Source: Sphaerisporangium corydalis (GTDB lineage: Bacteria > Actinomycetota > Actinomycetes > Streptosporangiales > Streptosporangiaceae). Taken from it: 64,000 nucleotides of DNA. Positions 14,589 to 24,907 of the stretch are shown here, piece after piece; positions within the stretch are counted from its first letter, which is position 1, and each line of letters starts with the position of its first letter. Location of the stretch: positions 1 through 64,000 of the forward strand of contig NZ_JANZYP010000019.1 in NCBI RefSeq assembly GCF_025506355.1, given 5' to 3'. Position numbers and translations under genes: made by a program. The notes below the pieces were generated by a model. It worked only from the letters and a program-made list of their open reading frames with translations. It was not told the origin of the DNA and made no database searches.

Positions 14589-15701
14589 CGTGCCGATGCC
14601 GGCCTGGGGGCCCGCGTAGGTGCGCAGCAGCGTGGGGACCTGGGAGGCGGGGTCGAGGGTGTAGGGGTAGAACGAGCTCGGGGTGAACGCCGAACCGCCG
14701 GTCTCCTGCCGGCCGGTGGAGTTGACCACGATGCTGCCGGACTGGCGCAGTTGCGCGGCGTCGTCCCGGTAGTAGGGATCCTTGACGTTGTCGAAGTAGC
14801 CGTTCTCCAGCACCATCTTGGTCGCGCCCCGGGCGTAGTTCCCGTACGAGCTGATGTTCTGCAGGTAGTTGTCGTACAGGTGGGCGTAGGCGACGTTGTC
14901 GGTGCTCGGGTTGCGCTGGTTGTCGTCGTGGATCCAGTTGTGGTGGATCGTCATCCGCGAGGTGACGTTCGTGGTCCACCCGATGCCGAAGGCCTTGTTG
15001 TTCTCCGACAGCACGTTCCAGGACACGGTCAGGTAGGTGGTGTCCAGGCGGCTGTCGATCAGGCCGTCGTTCATGCGGGTGATGGTGTTGTGGTCGATCC
15101 AGACGTGGTGCGCGGTGTCCATCTGGATGCCGTCGTAGTCGAAGTCCTTGTCGTCGGGGTCGTCGGAGGCCACCCGGGTGTCGCGGATCGTGAGGTTCCG
15201 GATGATCACGTTGTGCACGCCACCGCCCAGGAAGAAGCCGCCGTTGACGATGTGCCCCCTGGTCCCGGCGCCGACGATCGTCTTGTCGGAGGCCACCCTG
15301 ATCTCGGTGCCGTAGGGGGTGACGGTGATCGCGCCGTCGACCCGGATGACGTACGCGGCCGAGGCGGTGGCGTACCTCACCAGGTCGGCGTACGTCGTGA
15401 CGGTGACCGTGGGGCCGGCCGCGCCGCCGGTCGTCGTGGTGTCGCCCATGCCGCTGGTGGAGGCGAACCCGTCCGCGTCGGCCGGCCAGACCCGCCCGGT
15501 GGGCGTCGGGCCGGGGGTGGCGGTGGGGCCGGAGACGAAGGTGAAGGCGAACTGCATGCGGGCGACGTCGGAGCAGGTCTCCTGGACGATCGGGTTGCCG
15601 CCCGCGGTCGAGCCGTCCTTGTCGCTCACGCACATCCCCGTGGCCATACCGCGGCCGGCCCACAGGCACCGAGGAAGACGCACCTCTGTTTTGTATGTCA
15701 A
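14586..15701 (-). CDS. Pectate lyase family 1, lacking its secretion signal (probably 5'-truncated)
   Basis: The body is a right-handed beta-helix PL1 lyase of the PelC kind: VIIRNLTIRDTR, HHVWIDHNTITRM and TIHHNWIHDDNQRNP. The Arg in NQRNP matches the catalytic Arg region of PL1 enzymes, but the second conserved Arg of that loop is not seen (STDN follows). Ahead of it is only the tail of a ricin-type lectin module (CVSDKDGSTAGGNPIVQETC). No signal peptide precedes it: the longest frame starts at a TTG (15701) in an AT-rich patch. Intact relatives are secreted, so the 5' end has likely been lost or is out of frame. A complete paralogue lies 3.5 kb away. Function, if expressed, would be cleavage of polygalacturonate by beta-elimination. 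Confidence 0.7.
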   Translation of the reverse strand: MTYKTEVRLPRCLWAGRGMATGMCVSDKDGSTAGGNPIVQETCSDVARMQFAFTFVSGPTATPGPTPTGRVWPADADGFASTSGMGDTTTTGGAAGPTVTVTTYADLVRYATASAAYVIRVDGAITVTPYGTEIRVASDKTIVGAGTRGHIVNGGFFLGGGVHNVIIRNLTIRDTRVASDDPDDKDFDYDGIQMDTAHHVWIDHNTITRMNDGLIDSRLDTTYLTVSWNVLSENNKAFGIGWTTNVTSRMTIHHNWIHDDNQRNPSTDNVAYAHLYDNYLQNISSYGNYARGATKMVLENGYFDNVKDPYYRDDAAQLRQSGSIVVNSTGRQETGGSAFTPSSFYPYTLDPASQVPTLLRTYAGPQAGIGT

Positions 15702-15962
15702 CTAAACAAACTAAATGACCATGACTGCGGTGGTCACGGCTGAAATTTTCACGCCGGTACGGTGCCGGACCGCACGCCGGCGGGGCCGCCCAGTAGAGCC
15801 GGGTTCGGTGCCGTACCAGGCGGGTTGCACCAGATCGGACCCGTCGCGGGCCCGCCACCGCCGAAGCGCCGAGAAGGCGGTGCCGGGGCGCGTCGTTGAC
15901 AGGCCGAGAGGGCGAACCCAGCATGAGGCCACTTCGATCAACACCCGTCGATGGGATTCCTG

Positions 15963-18026
15963 ATGAGGATTCGCCGACTTCCCGTCGTGGCCGCGACGGT
16001 GCTCACCGGGGCCGTCATGTCCATGGGGCCCGGCCTGCCGGCGGCGGGCGCGGCGCCCCCGCCCGTGACGGTCACGGTGAACGCACGGGCCGGGCTGGCC
16101 ACCGCTCCTGCCACCGGCCTGGGGGTCAATGACGCGATCTGGGACACCGAGCTCGGCACCACGGCCGTGTCCGATCTGCTGAAGACCGCCGGGGTACGGA
16201 TGATCCGGTACCCGGGCGGCTCCTACGCTGACATCTACCACTGGAAGACCCACACCGCGCCGGGCGGGTACGTCGCCCCGAACACCGACTTCGACACGTT
16301 CATGGCCGCCGTACGGCGGACCGGCGCCCAGCCGATGATCATCGCGAACTACGGCACCGGCACGCCCGAGGAGGCCGCCGACTGGGTCCGGTACGCCAAC
16401 GTGACCAAGTCCTACAGCGCCAAGTACTGGACGATCGGCAACGAGAACTACGGCAACGGCCACTACGGCTCCGCCTGGGAGGCCGACGAGCACGCCGACA
16501 AGCGGCCGGTCGCCTACGCCAACGCCGTCGTCGCGTTCGCCGACGCGATGAAGGCGGTCGACCCGTCCGTCAAGGTGGGCGCGGTGCTCACCACGCCCGC
16601 GAACTGGCCGGACGGGCTGGTCGGCGAGGGCGACTCGGCCACCTGGAACCAGACGGTGCTCTCCGTCGCCGGATCCAAGATCGATTTCGTGGACGTGCAC
16701 TGGTATCCGGGCGGCGGCACGGCGGCGGAGGCGCTGGCCAAACCGGAGCAGATCGACGACGCCGTCTACCTGCTGCGCCGGCAGATCGCCCAGTACGCCG
16801 GCGCGGGCGCCTCACGCATCGGCATCAGCCTCACCGAGCTGAACGTGGGCGTGGGCCAGAACACCCAGCCGGCCGCCCTGTTCCTCGCCGACGTCTACAG
16901 CGGGCTGCTGGAGAACGGCGTCTTCACCGTCAACTGGTGGAACGTGCACAACGGCATCGGGACGGTGTCCACCGTCGCCGGTCAGACTGACTACGGCGAC
17001 TTCGGCCTGCTCTCCAGCGCCGGCTGCACGGCCGACGGGACGACGTGCGAACCGGCGCTCAACACGCCCTTCGCGCCGTACCACGGGCTGGCGATGATGA
17101 ACGCCTTCGCCCGGCCGGGCGACCAGTTCCTGCGGGCGGGCACCGACCAGCCGCTGGTCACCGCGCACGCCGTCCGCCGCCGCGACGGCGACCTCGCCGT
17201 CCTGCTGGTGAACAAGGACCCGGTCAACTCCTACCAGGCCGGCATCGGCTACGCCGGGTACATTCCGGCCGCGGGCCCGCCCAAGGTGTACTCCTACCTC
17301 AACGGCGGCACCTCGGTCACCTCCGCCCAGACCGGTAGCGCGACCGGCCAGACGCTCCCGCCGTACTCGCTGACCACGATCGTGCTGCATCCGGCCGCCC
17401 AGAGCACCGGGGCGCCCGGGGCGCCGGGCCAGCCCGCCGCCGCCGCGGTCACCGACCGGACCGCCACCCTCTCCTGGCCCGCCGCCACCCCGGGCGACCG
17501 GCCGATCGCCAAGTACGAGGTGTACCGGCAGAACGGCGCGATCAGCGAGCAGCTCGGCGAGACCCCGGGCACCTCGCTGACCGCCGGGAACCTCGACCCC
17601 GGCACCCGGTACACCGTGAACGTGCTGGCCCGCGACACCGCGGGCAAGGTGTCGTGGGCCTCTCCCCCGCTCACCTTCGCCACCGGCAGCCCGGCGACCA
17701 GCACCTGCACGGTCCGGTACACCGACAACGACGACTGGGGCAGCGGCTACGTCGCCGGGGTGGACGTCACCAACACCGGCCCGCACGCCATCGACGGCTG
17801 GACGCTCACGTTCACCTGGCCGACCGGCCGGCAGCAGATGAACGGCGGCTGGAACGGCGACTGGCAGCAGAACGGCCGCACCGTCAAGGTCACCAGCCTC
17901 GCCACCAACGGCGGGCTCGCCGCGGGAGGGGGCACCGTGAACATCGGCTTCGTCGCCGGGTACAGCGGCCCCAACATCCTGCCGTCCGTGTTCACCCTCA
18001 ACGGCACGCTCTGCCACACCGCCTGA
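15963..18026 (+). CDS. Secreted clan GH-A glycoside hydrolase with Fn3 and CBM2 (arabinofuranosidase-like)
   Basis: A 687-residue secreted enzyme. Signal peptide 1-31 (MRIRRLPVVAATVLTGAVMS...). The catalytic TIM-barrel region spans about 38-470 with the clan GH-A pair: acid/base Glu161 in WTIGNENYG and nucleophile Glu292 in ISLTELNVG. Then comes an Fn3 domain (about 485-575) and a C-terminal CBM2 cellulose/xylan-binding module (about 580-687; cysteines near both ends, WGSGYVAGVDVTNTG, AIDGWTLTFTWP). The GNE context and overall layout resemble alpha-L-arabinofuranosidases, but the GH family is not certain. ATG 15963 is preferred over ATG 15951 because GGGA lies 6 nt before it and it starts a normal signal peptide. 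It sits among other secreted plant-wall enzymes. Confidence 0.82.
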   Translation: MRIRRLPVVAATVLTGAVMSMGPGLPAAGAAPPPVTVTVNARAGLATAPATGLGVNDAIWDTELGTTAVSDLLKTAGVRMIRYPGGSYADIYHWKTHTAPGGYVAPNTDFDTFMAAVRRTGAQPMIIANYGTGTPEEAADWVRYANVTKSYSAKYWTIGNENYGNGHYGSAWEADEHADKRPVAYANAVVAFADAMKAVDPSVKVGAVLTTPANWPDGLVGEGDSATWNQTVLSVAGSKIDFVDVHWYPGGGTAAEALAKPEQIDDAVYLLRRQIAQYAGAGASRIGISLTELNVGVGQNTQPAALFLADVYSGLLENGVFTVNWWNVHNGIGTVSTVAGQTDYGDFGLLSSAGCTADGTTCEPALNTPFAPYHGLAMMNAFARPGDQFLRAGTDQPLVTAHAVRRRDGDLAVLLVNKDPVNSYQAGIGYAGYIPAAGPPKVYSYLNGGTSVTSAQTGSATGQTLPPYSLTTIVLHPAAQSTGAPGAPGQPAAAAVTDRTATLSWPAATPGDRPIAKYEVYRQNGAISEQLGETPGTSLTAGNLDPGTRYTVNVLARDTAGKVSWASPPLTFATGSPATSTCTVRYTDNDDWGSGYVAGVDVTNTGPHAIDGWTLTFTWPTGRQQMNGGWNGDWQQNGRTVKVTSLATNGGLAAGGGTVNIGFVAGYSGPNILPSVFTLNGTLCHTA

Positions 18027-18036
18027 CCTCACGACG

Positions 18037-18063
18037 AAGGGCGCCGAGGATCTCGGCGCCCTT
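18037..18063 (+). terminator. Terminator after the CBM2 hydrolase
   Basis: Perfect 11-bp stem AAGGGCGCCGA (18037-18047) with 18053-18063 and a 5-nt loop, starting 10 bp after the stop codon. Confidence 0.8.
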
Positions 18064-18121
18064 CCTTGGCGTTCGCGGGCCCTTCCTTGGCGTCCGCCGA
18101 CCTTCCTGGCGTCCGCCGCCC
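18061..18121. repeat. 20-21 bp repeat, three copies, between convergent genes
   Basis: CTTCCTTGGCGTCCGCCG-like units start at 18061, 18082 and 18102. The first begins inside the descending arm of the terminator hairpin. The array fills the gap before the stop codon of pectate lyase 2. Confidence 0.65.
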
Positions 18122-18136
18122 TGGCGGTCCCGGACG

Positions 18137-19729
18137 TTACGGGATGGTGTCCGCGCCGCTGACGCCGGCGCCGGCCGAGGGCGGGGTGGCGGAGGCCGAG
18201 CCGGCCGAGTAGGAGTACGGCGGCGGCGAGACGCTGCCGTCGGCGCGGAGCCAGTCGCTCATGGTGCTGCCGCTGGAGTTGGCCCGCGTGATGGTGGCGA
18301 TGTCGTAGTGGTTGCTGGCGGTCCAGGTCAGCCGGGTGTCGCCGAAGTCCTGGGTGATGGTCTTGGCGCCCTTGACGTAGTTGCTCTCGGCGTAGATCCG
18401 GCCGCTCACGCCGAGGCCGAGGAAGTAGTCGCTGACGCTCACGTAGTTGGCGAACACGTGGGCGTACCCGAACCGCACCCGGGGGTGCCGGGTGGCCGAC
18501 CCGTCGAACCAGTTGTGGTGGTAGGTGACGTTCAGGTAGCCGGTGTCCTGGGCGCCGTTGCCGTCGCTGTGGCCGAGCAGCATCGACTTGTCGGTGCCAG
18601 CGAACCGGTTGTACGAGACCGTGGCCAGGTCGGACCCGCGTTTGATGTCCACCGAGCCGTCGTAGGCCGGGTAGAAGGTGTTGTGGTCGACCCACACGTG
18701 GTGGGAGTAGCACTGCACGTTGACCGAGTCGTCGGCCGAGTTCCTGAAGCTCAGGTTCCGGATGATCACGTTCTGCACGTGGGTGAACCTGTCCTTCTCG
18801 GCGGGGTCGCAGAGGTCGCCGCCCCACGCCACCTCGTCGGGGCCCCAGCCGTTCACGTCGAACCCGAACCCGTCGATCGTGGCGGTGGTCCCGACGCCGA
18901 TGATGGTCTTGTTCGACCCGACGTCCAGCATGTCCGCGCCGCCGCCGCTGATCGTGCCGGACACCCGGACGATCCTCGGCGCGTCGTCGGCGACGGCCGC
19001 CGCGAGCTGCGCGTAGGTGCCGACGGTCACCGTCGGGCCGCCCGACCCGCCGTTGGTGCCGGTGCGCCCGTACCCGGTCGTGGCCGCGAACCCCACCAGG
19101 CCGCTCGCGTTGCCTGGAGGGCTGCTCGTCGTGGGCGTCGGGGTCGGCGTCGGACCGGTCGGGGTGGCCGACGGGGTGGGGGACGTCGTCGGGCCGCCGC
19201 TCCCCGTCTCGAACCCCCACAGTTTTGTGGACACCGAGTCGCAGGAGTTCTGCTGTAACAGGGCGCCGGCCGAGGTGGCGTTGTCCTTGACGTTCAGGCA
19301 CTTGCCGCCGTTGGCGTTGACCACCCGGTACTGGGAGCCGGACACCGTGACGCTCCAGGTCTGGGACGCGGCGCCGGTGCAGGTCTCCTGCTGCACGGCC
19401 TTGCCCGCCGAGGTGCTGGCGTCCCTGACGCCGAGGCACTTGCCGCTGTGCGCGGCCACCAGCCGGTAGCCGCCGCTCACCGAGGTGAGCGTGAAGGTCT
19501 GCCCGGCGCCGGCGCAGGCGTTCTGCGTGAGCTGGACACCGTCCCCGGTGCTCCCGCCCGGCACTTCTGCGCACAGGCCGCTGCCCGCGTTGACCAGCCG
19601 GTAGCTCCCCCCGGCCACCGGGGCGGCGGCGGAGGCCGCCGAGGACATCGCCACCACCCCGGAGACCAGCAGGGCGCCGGCGGCCAGCAACGCACCGGGC
19701 CGCACACCCACCCTCATCGTTCCTGTCAT
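18137..19729 (-). CDS. Secreted pectate lyase (PL1) with N-terminal ricin-type lectin domain
   Basis: A 530-residue secreted lyase. Signal peptide about 1-35 (GALLAAGALLVSGVVAMSSA). A CBM13/ricin B beta-trefoil spans about 40-172 with three QxW-like repeats (CAEVPGG..., KCLGVRD..., KCLNVKD..., each followed by a QETC/QNSC element). A Pro/Thr-Ser linker covers about 178-205. The PL1 beta-helix (about 210-500) has VIIRNLSFRNSADD, HHVWVDHNTFYPAYDG and the Arg-rich catalytic loop TRHPRVRFG. The complete catalytic loop contrasts with the truncated paralogue at 14586. Role: degrading plant pectin outside the cell with Ca2+ assistance. The upstream region contains a perfect CACATATGTG palindrome, a possible operator. 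Confidence 0.88.
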   Translation of the reverse strand: MTGTMRVGVRPGALLAAGALLVSGVVAMSSAASAAAPVAGGSYRLVNAGSGLCAEVPGGSTGDGVQLTQNACAGAGQTFTLTSVSGGYRLVAAHSGKCLGVRDASTSAGKAVQQETCTGAASQTWSVTVSGSQYRVVNANGGKCLNVKDNATSAGALLQQNSCDSVSTKLWGFETGSGGPTTSPTPSATPTGPTPTPTPTTSSPPGNASGLVGFAATTGYGRTGTNGGSGGPTVTVGTYAQLAAAVADDAPRIVRVSGTISGGGADMLDVGSNKTIIGVGTTATIDGFGFDVNGWGPDEVAWGGDLCDPAEKDRFTHVQNVIIRNLSFRNSADDSVNVQCYSHHVWVDHNTFYPAYDGSVDIKRGSDLATVSYNRFAGTDKSMLLGHSDGNGAQDTGYLNVTYHHNWFDGSATRHPRVRFGYAHVFANYVSVSDYFLGLGVSGRIYAESNYVKGAKTITQDFGDTRLTWTASNHYDIATITRANSSGSTMSDWLRADGSVSPPPYSYSAGSASATPPSAGAGVSGADTIP

Positions 19730-20000
19730 GGTCAGGACTCCCTTCGCGGGTCTTCCCCTGGGGTGAGTTCACATATGTGGATGATGTCCAAAAGCGTGAA
19801 CGATCCACACGGTAAGGAGCCCTTTTCCTCCCGTCAACCCACCCCTCGTCCCCCTCCGATCCGCGCCCTGATCCCGCACCTCACCGCCCTGGCCGCCCGC
19901 CGGTGAAAAAGGAAACTTTCATCGGCCACCCCACCGGCGACGCGTACTCCCCCGCCCGCCGGGCGCGCCGCCGCCGCGAACGGCCGCCGCGAACGAGAAA
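19730..20000. other. Upstream region of pectate lyase 2
   Basis: About 270 bp with no gene. It holds the promoter region of the minus-strand lyase, including a palindrome at 19770-19779, and then GC-rich sequence up to the katG terminator. A CCGCCGCGAACGG-type direct repeat occurs near 19968-19995. Confidence 0.5.
19770..19779. promoter_or_regulatory. CACATATGTG palindrome upstream of pectate lyase 2
   Basis: A perfect 10-bp palindrome, unusually AT-rich for this DNA, 41 bp upstream of ATG 19729. It is a plausible regulator-binding site controlling the lyase; the regulator is unknown. Confidence 0.4.
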
Positions 20001-20034
20001 CGGCCAGGCGGGCCCGTCCGGGCCCGCCTGGCCG
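20001..20034 (-). terminator. katG terminator
   Basis: Perfect 15-bp stem CGGCCAGGCGGGCCC (20001-20015) with 20020-20034 and a 4-nt loop, starting 15 bp beyond the katG stop codon. Confidence 0.85.
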
Positions 20035-20049
20035 TCGTGGCCGGAACGG

Positions 20050-22305
<2,256 letters not shown>

Positions 22306-22315
22306 TCACGGGGTT

Positions 22316-22750
22316 TCAGGGAGTGCGGGTGGAGCAGTCGGGGCACAGGCCCCAGTAGATGACCTCGGCCTCGTCGATCGCGAAACCGTGACCGTCGGAC
22401 GCGGTGAGGCAGGGCGTCTCGCCGGCCGCGCAGTCGACGTCGGCGACGACACCGCAGGACCGGCACACGACGTGGTGGTGGTTGTCGCCGACACGCCCCT
22501 CGAAACGGGCCGGGCTGCCGGCCGGTTCGATGCGGCGGACGAGTCCCGCCGCGGTGAGCGCGTGCAGGGCCTCGTACACGGCCTGCAGGGAGACGTGGCC
22601 GACGCGGGCGCGCACCCCGGAGGCGAGCGCCTCGACGTCGAGGTGGTCACCGTCCCGGACGGTCTCGAGCAGTGCGACGCGGGCGGCCGTCACCCGCAGG
22701 CCGGCACCGCGCAGTTCCTCGGCGGTGGTCGGAGTCCGGGAGGCGGTCAT
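22316..22750 (-). CDS. furA: FurA-type peroxide-responsive repressor
   Basis: A 144-residue Fur-family repressor. The N-terminal winged helix (about 10-80) includes LRGAGLRVTAARVALLETV and VSLQAVYEALHALTAAGLV. The C-terminal dimerisation domain has the metal/His-rich DNHHHVVCRSCG and the second zinc pair CPDC near the end, giving a CxxC...CxxC structural zinc site. Immediate linkage to katG identifies it as the FurA/CatR type that senses peroxide through metal-catalysed oxidation rather than an iron-uptake regulator. ATG 22750 with AGGGTG upstream is preferred to the start 7 codons earlier. It probably represses its own promoter at the inverted repeat 22782-22799. Confidence 0.92.
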   Translation of the reverse strand: MTASRTPTTAEELRGAGLRVTAARVALLETVRDGDHLDVEALASGVRARVGHVSLQAVYEALHALTAAGLVRRIEPAGSPARFEGRVGDNHHHVVCRSCGVVADVDCAAGETPCLTASDGHGFAIDEAEVIYWGLCPDCSTRTP

Positions 22751-22781
22751 GGCGTCACACCCTAGCGCCACAAACGCGAAT

Positions 22782-22799
22782 GATTCAAGACAACGAATC
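22782..22799. promoter_or_regulatory. Putative FurA operator/promoter of furA-katG
   Basis: An AT-richer patch has GATTC (22782-22786) and GAATC (22795-22799) as an inverted repeat with 8-bp spacer, 32 bp upstream of the furA start. Its position and composition fit the autoregulatory FurA site known from other actinobacteria. Confidence 0.5.
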
Positions 22800-22866
22800 G
22801 TGCAAGGCTGGCTGCCGTACCGGCGAGGTTCGCCCCCCGATGGTGACCTCGGGAAAAGACAATGAA

Positions 22867-22893
22867 GCGGCCCCCGCGATGTGCGGGGGCCGC
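22867..22893 (-). terminator. Terminator of the polysaccharide deacetylase gene
   Basis: Perfect 11-bp stem GCGGCCCCCGC (22867-22877) with 22883-22893 and a 5-nt loop, about 30 bp beyond the minus-strand stop codon. Confidence 0.8.
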
Positions 22894-22922
22894 GTCGGAT
22901 ACCTGGTGGACCGGGGCCGGGC

Positions 22923-23954
22923 TCAGCCGGTCCGGCAGGAGACCGTAGGCCAGGTCCAGTCGCCGCCGTGCCGGACGGTGAAGCCGAAGGTGTTGCCGCT
23001 GCCGTTCGGCCGCATTGTCATGATCTTCCCGGTGCCGTCCCAGCTCGGGGTGCCGTTCCAGGTGGCGATGACCTGCTGCGCGCTGCGCAGCGTCACCGTG
23101 ACGATCCAGCTGCTGCTGCCCGAGACGCTCACCGACAGGTTGAACCGGTCGCTCCACTGCTGACCCGCGGTGACGGTGGCCGTGCAACTGCCGCCACCCG
23201 ACGTGGGCGTCGGAGTGCTGGTCGGCTGGGTGCCGCCGTCGGGCGCCACGGCCCTGCCGGTGGAGGGCGAGATCATGCCGGCGCACAGGTTGCGGCTGCT
23301 CAGGTTCGCCGCGATCTGCGGGATCGCCTGGAGCGTGGTCGCGTACTGGTCGTGCATCAGGATGATCTGGCCGTTCTGCAGCCGCCCGGCGGCCTGCACG
23401 ATCGCGGAGGTGCTGGCGCCGTTCCAGTCCTGGGAGTCGACGTCCCAGATGATCTCGGTGAGGCCGAGCTGCTGTTCGACCGACCGGAGCGTCGCGTTGG
23501 TCTCGCCGTAGGGCGGGCGGAACAGCCGGGGCGCGGTTCCGGTGGCCTGCTGGATGGTCGCCTGGGTCTGCTGGAGCTCCGACTGGATCTGGGAGCTGCT
23601 CATGTTGACGAGGTGAGGGTGGGTCCAGCTGTGGTTGCCGATCCACATGCCGGCGTCTCGCTGGGCCCGGACCAGGGCCTGGTTGTTCTGGGCGTTCTGC
23701 CCGATGTTGAACATGGTGGCCCGTAAGCCGTTCTGCCGTAGCGCGTTCAGCAGATTGCTGGTGTTGCTGGGGTTCGGTCCGTCGTCGTAAGTGAGTCCGA
23801 CATATCCGGCGCTGCAGGCGGCGGCCTGGGCCGCGGGTGAGGAGGTCACAGCCAACGCCGCGCCGAGAATCGCGAGAAGGCCCACCACGAATGAGATCCG
23901 GATGCGCGAGCGGCGTGCTCGGCCGGTGCCGGCGATGGCCGCATTGTCGATCAT
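22923..23954 (-). CDS. Secreted polysaccharide deacetylase (CE4) with CBM2
   Basis: A 343-residue secreted enzyme. N-terminal signal/anchor about 19-47. The NodB/CE4 domain (about 48-235) has motif 1 TYDDGP (55-60; catalytic base and metal Asp), motif 2 HSWTH (108-112; metal His pair), motif 3 RPPYG (146-150), WDVDSQDW and the ILMHD catalytic-acid motif. After a Pro/Thr linker comes a CBM2 module (about 250-343). A CE4 catalytic domain fused to CBM2 in a plant-wall gene neighbourhood points to an acetylxylan esterase rather than a peptidoglycan deacetylase. ATG 23954 has GGAGG 7 nt upstream. The promoter region contains a TTGACA box and inverted repeats of the kind known from xylan-controlled genes. 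Confidence 0.88.
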   Translation of the reverse strand: MIDNAAIAGTGRARRSRIRISFVVGLLAILGAALAVTSSPAAQAAACSAGYVGLTYDDGPNPSNTSNLLNALRQNGLRATMFNIGQNAQNNQALVRAQRDAGMWIGNHSWTHPHLVNMSSSQIQSELQQTQATIQQATGTAPRLFRPPYGETNATLRSVEQQLGLTEIIWDVDSQDWNGASTSAIVQAAGRLQNGQIILMHDQYATTLQAIPQIAANLSSRNLCAGMISPSTGRAVAPDGGTQPTSTPTPTSGGGSCTATVTAGQQWSDRFNLSVSVSGSSSWIVTVTLRSAQQVIATWNGTPSWDGTGKIMTMRPNGSGNTFGFTVRHGGDWTWPTVSCRTG

Positions 23955-24104
23955 TCTTGTTCCTCCACTGGAACATCGAGCTGAACGGTGGGGCACACGT
24001 ACGGCCGCGGCGTAGACGTACGGAAACGCGCGGAACCACGGCTGGTCGCGCGGTTCCTTCGCTGGTCACCCGGGTGAGGCGAGCAGAGCCCTGTCTGCTG
24101 CCTC

Positions 24105-24133
24105 ATTCTGGATAGGGGTGTGAAATGTGTCAA
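24105..24133 (-). promoter_or_regulatory. Sigma-70-type promoter of the deacetylase gene
   Basis: On the minus strand TTGACA (24133-24128) is followed after exactly 17 bp by CAGAAT (24110-24105). The -35 is a perfect consensus; the -10 matches 4 of 6. The predicted transcript has a leader of about 145 nt. Confidence 0.6.
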
Positions 24134-24142
24134 GAAACGCAT

Positions 24143-24222
24143 GAAAGATTTCGGGCAGGTTAACCGGTTTAGCCCATGTCAAAGCCCACACAGTGCAATG
24201 AATGGTTCCGAAACCTTTCGGA
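24143..24222. promoter_or_regulatory. Cluster of inverted repeats upstream of the deacetylase promoter
   Basis: TTCCGAAA-cc-TTTCGGAA (24205-24222) is a perfect 8-bp inverted repeat with a 2-bp spacer. GAAA-ga-TTTC occurs at 24143-24152 and the palindrome AACCGGTT at 24162-24169. CGAAA-N-TTTCG-type palindromes are known operators of xylan-utilisation genes in streptomycetes (BxlR-type LacI regulators). The CE4-CBM2 gene is the only gene whose promoter lies here. Confidence 0.55.
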
Positions 24223-24263
24223 AAGCCACCCGGCACGCCATTCCTGGTGAACCGCGCCAGGGA

Positions 24264-24833
24264 TCAGGCCGGCGGCCAGTTCCTGAGGACGGAGTCGAGT
24301 GCGTCCAGGGTCCTGCGCCACGAGGCGTCCGCCTCGCGGGGGTGGTGGGAGAACCCGCCCGCCGTCTCCAGGCTCACGTACCCGTGAAAGGTGCTGTGGA
24401 GCATCCGCACCGCGTCCGTCTGGTCGGGCTCCGGCAGGTCGTAACCGCGCAGGATCGCCCGGGTCATCTCCGCGTGCCGGCGCGCGGGGACGGCCGCCGG
24501 GCCGCCGGGGTCGATCTCGACCTGCGCCGCGGCGTACCGCCCCGGATGCTCCTTGGCGTACTCCCTGTAGGCGTTCGCGAAGGCCACCAGCGCGTCCTTG
24601 CCCGCCCGGCCGGCCAGGGCGGCGGCGGCCCTGTCGGCGAGCTCGGTCAGGGCCAGCGCGGCCAACCGGACCCTCAGGTCCCGCGCGTCCCTGATGTGGA
24701 AGTACAGCGCCGCGGGCTTGACGCCGAAACCGCGCGCGAGCGCCGAGACGGTCACGTTCTGGAAGCCGATCTCGTCGGCCAGGTCCGCCGCCGCCTGGGT
24801 CAGGCGCTCCGCCGTCACTCCCGCGCGTGCCAT
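24264..24833 (-). CDS. TetR-family transcriptional regulator (WHG-domain type)
   Basis: A 189-residue repressor. The N-terminal HTH (about 5-55; LADEIGFQNVTVSALARGFG ... ALYFHIRDARDL) is characteristic, the recognition helix being replaced by the VKPAALYFHI form. The C-terminal ligand domain has the TetR_C_33/WHG-like pattern (AFANAYREYAKEHPGRY; MLHSTFHGYVSLETAGGF). It is divergent from the FBP-domain gene and shares a short intergenic region with a perfect inverted repeat (24866-24879) near the start codon, so it probably represses itself and that neighbour. The ligand is unknown. Confidence 0.88.
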   Translation of the reverse strand: MARAGVTAERLTQAAADLADEIGFQNVTVSALARGFGVKPAALYFHIRDARDLRVRLAALALTELADRAAAALAGRAGKDALVAFANAYREYAKEHPGRYAAAQVEIDPGGPAAVPARRHAEMTRAILRGYDLPEPDQTDAVRMLHSTFHGYVSLETAGGFSHHPREADASWRRTLDALDSVLRNWPPA

Positions 24834-24865
24834 CCGCCGCCCTTCTCGCCCGCTTACAGCTTTTA

Positions 24866-24879
24866 AGTATTTGCATACT
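24866..24879. promoter_or_regulatory. TetR operator candidate
   Basis: AGTAT-ttgc-ATACT, a perfect 5-bp inverted repeat with a 4-bp spacer, lies between the divergent TetR and FBP-domain genes in the only AT-rich part of the gap. Confidence 0.55.
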
Positions 24880-24907
24880 ACTCGTAGGGAGGCTAGCGTC
24901 GCCGCTC

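Noticed and set aside
16812-19808. A 998-codon minus-strand frame
   Set aside because: It crosses the hydrolase and pectate lyase genes out of frame; no recognisable domain.
24205-24222. Terminator of the TetR gene or deacetylase promoter hairpin
   Set aside because: The inverted repeat has only a 2-nt spacer, too short for an RNA loop of normal terminators, and it lies upstream of the deacetylase promoter; an operator is more likely.
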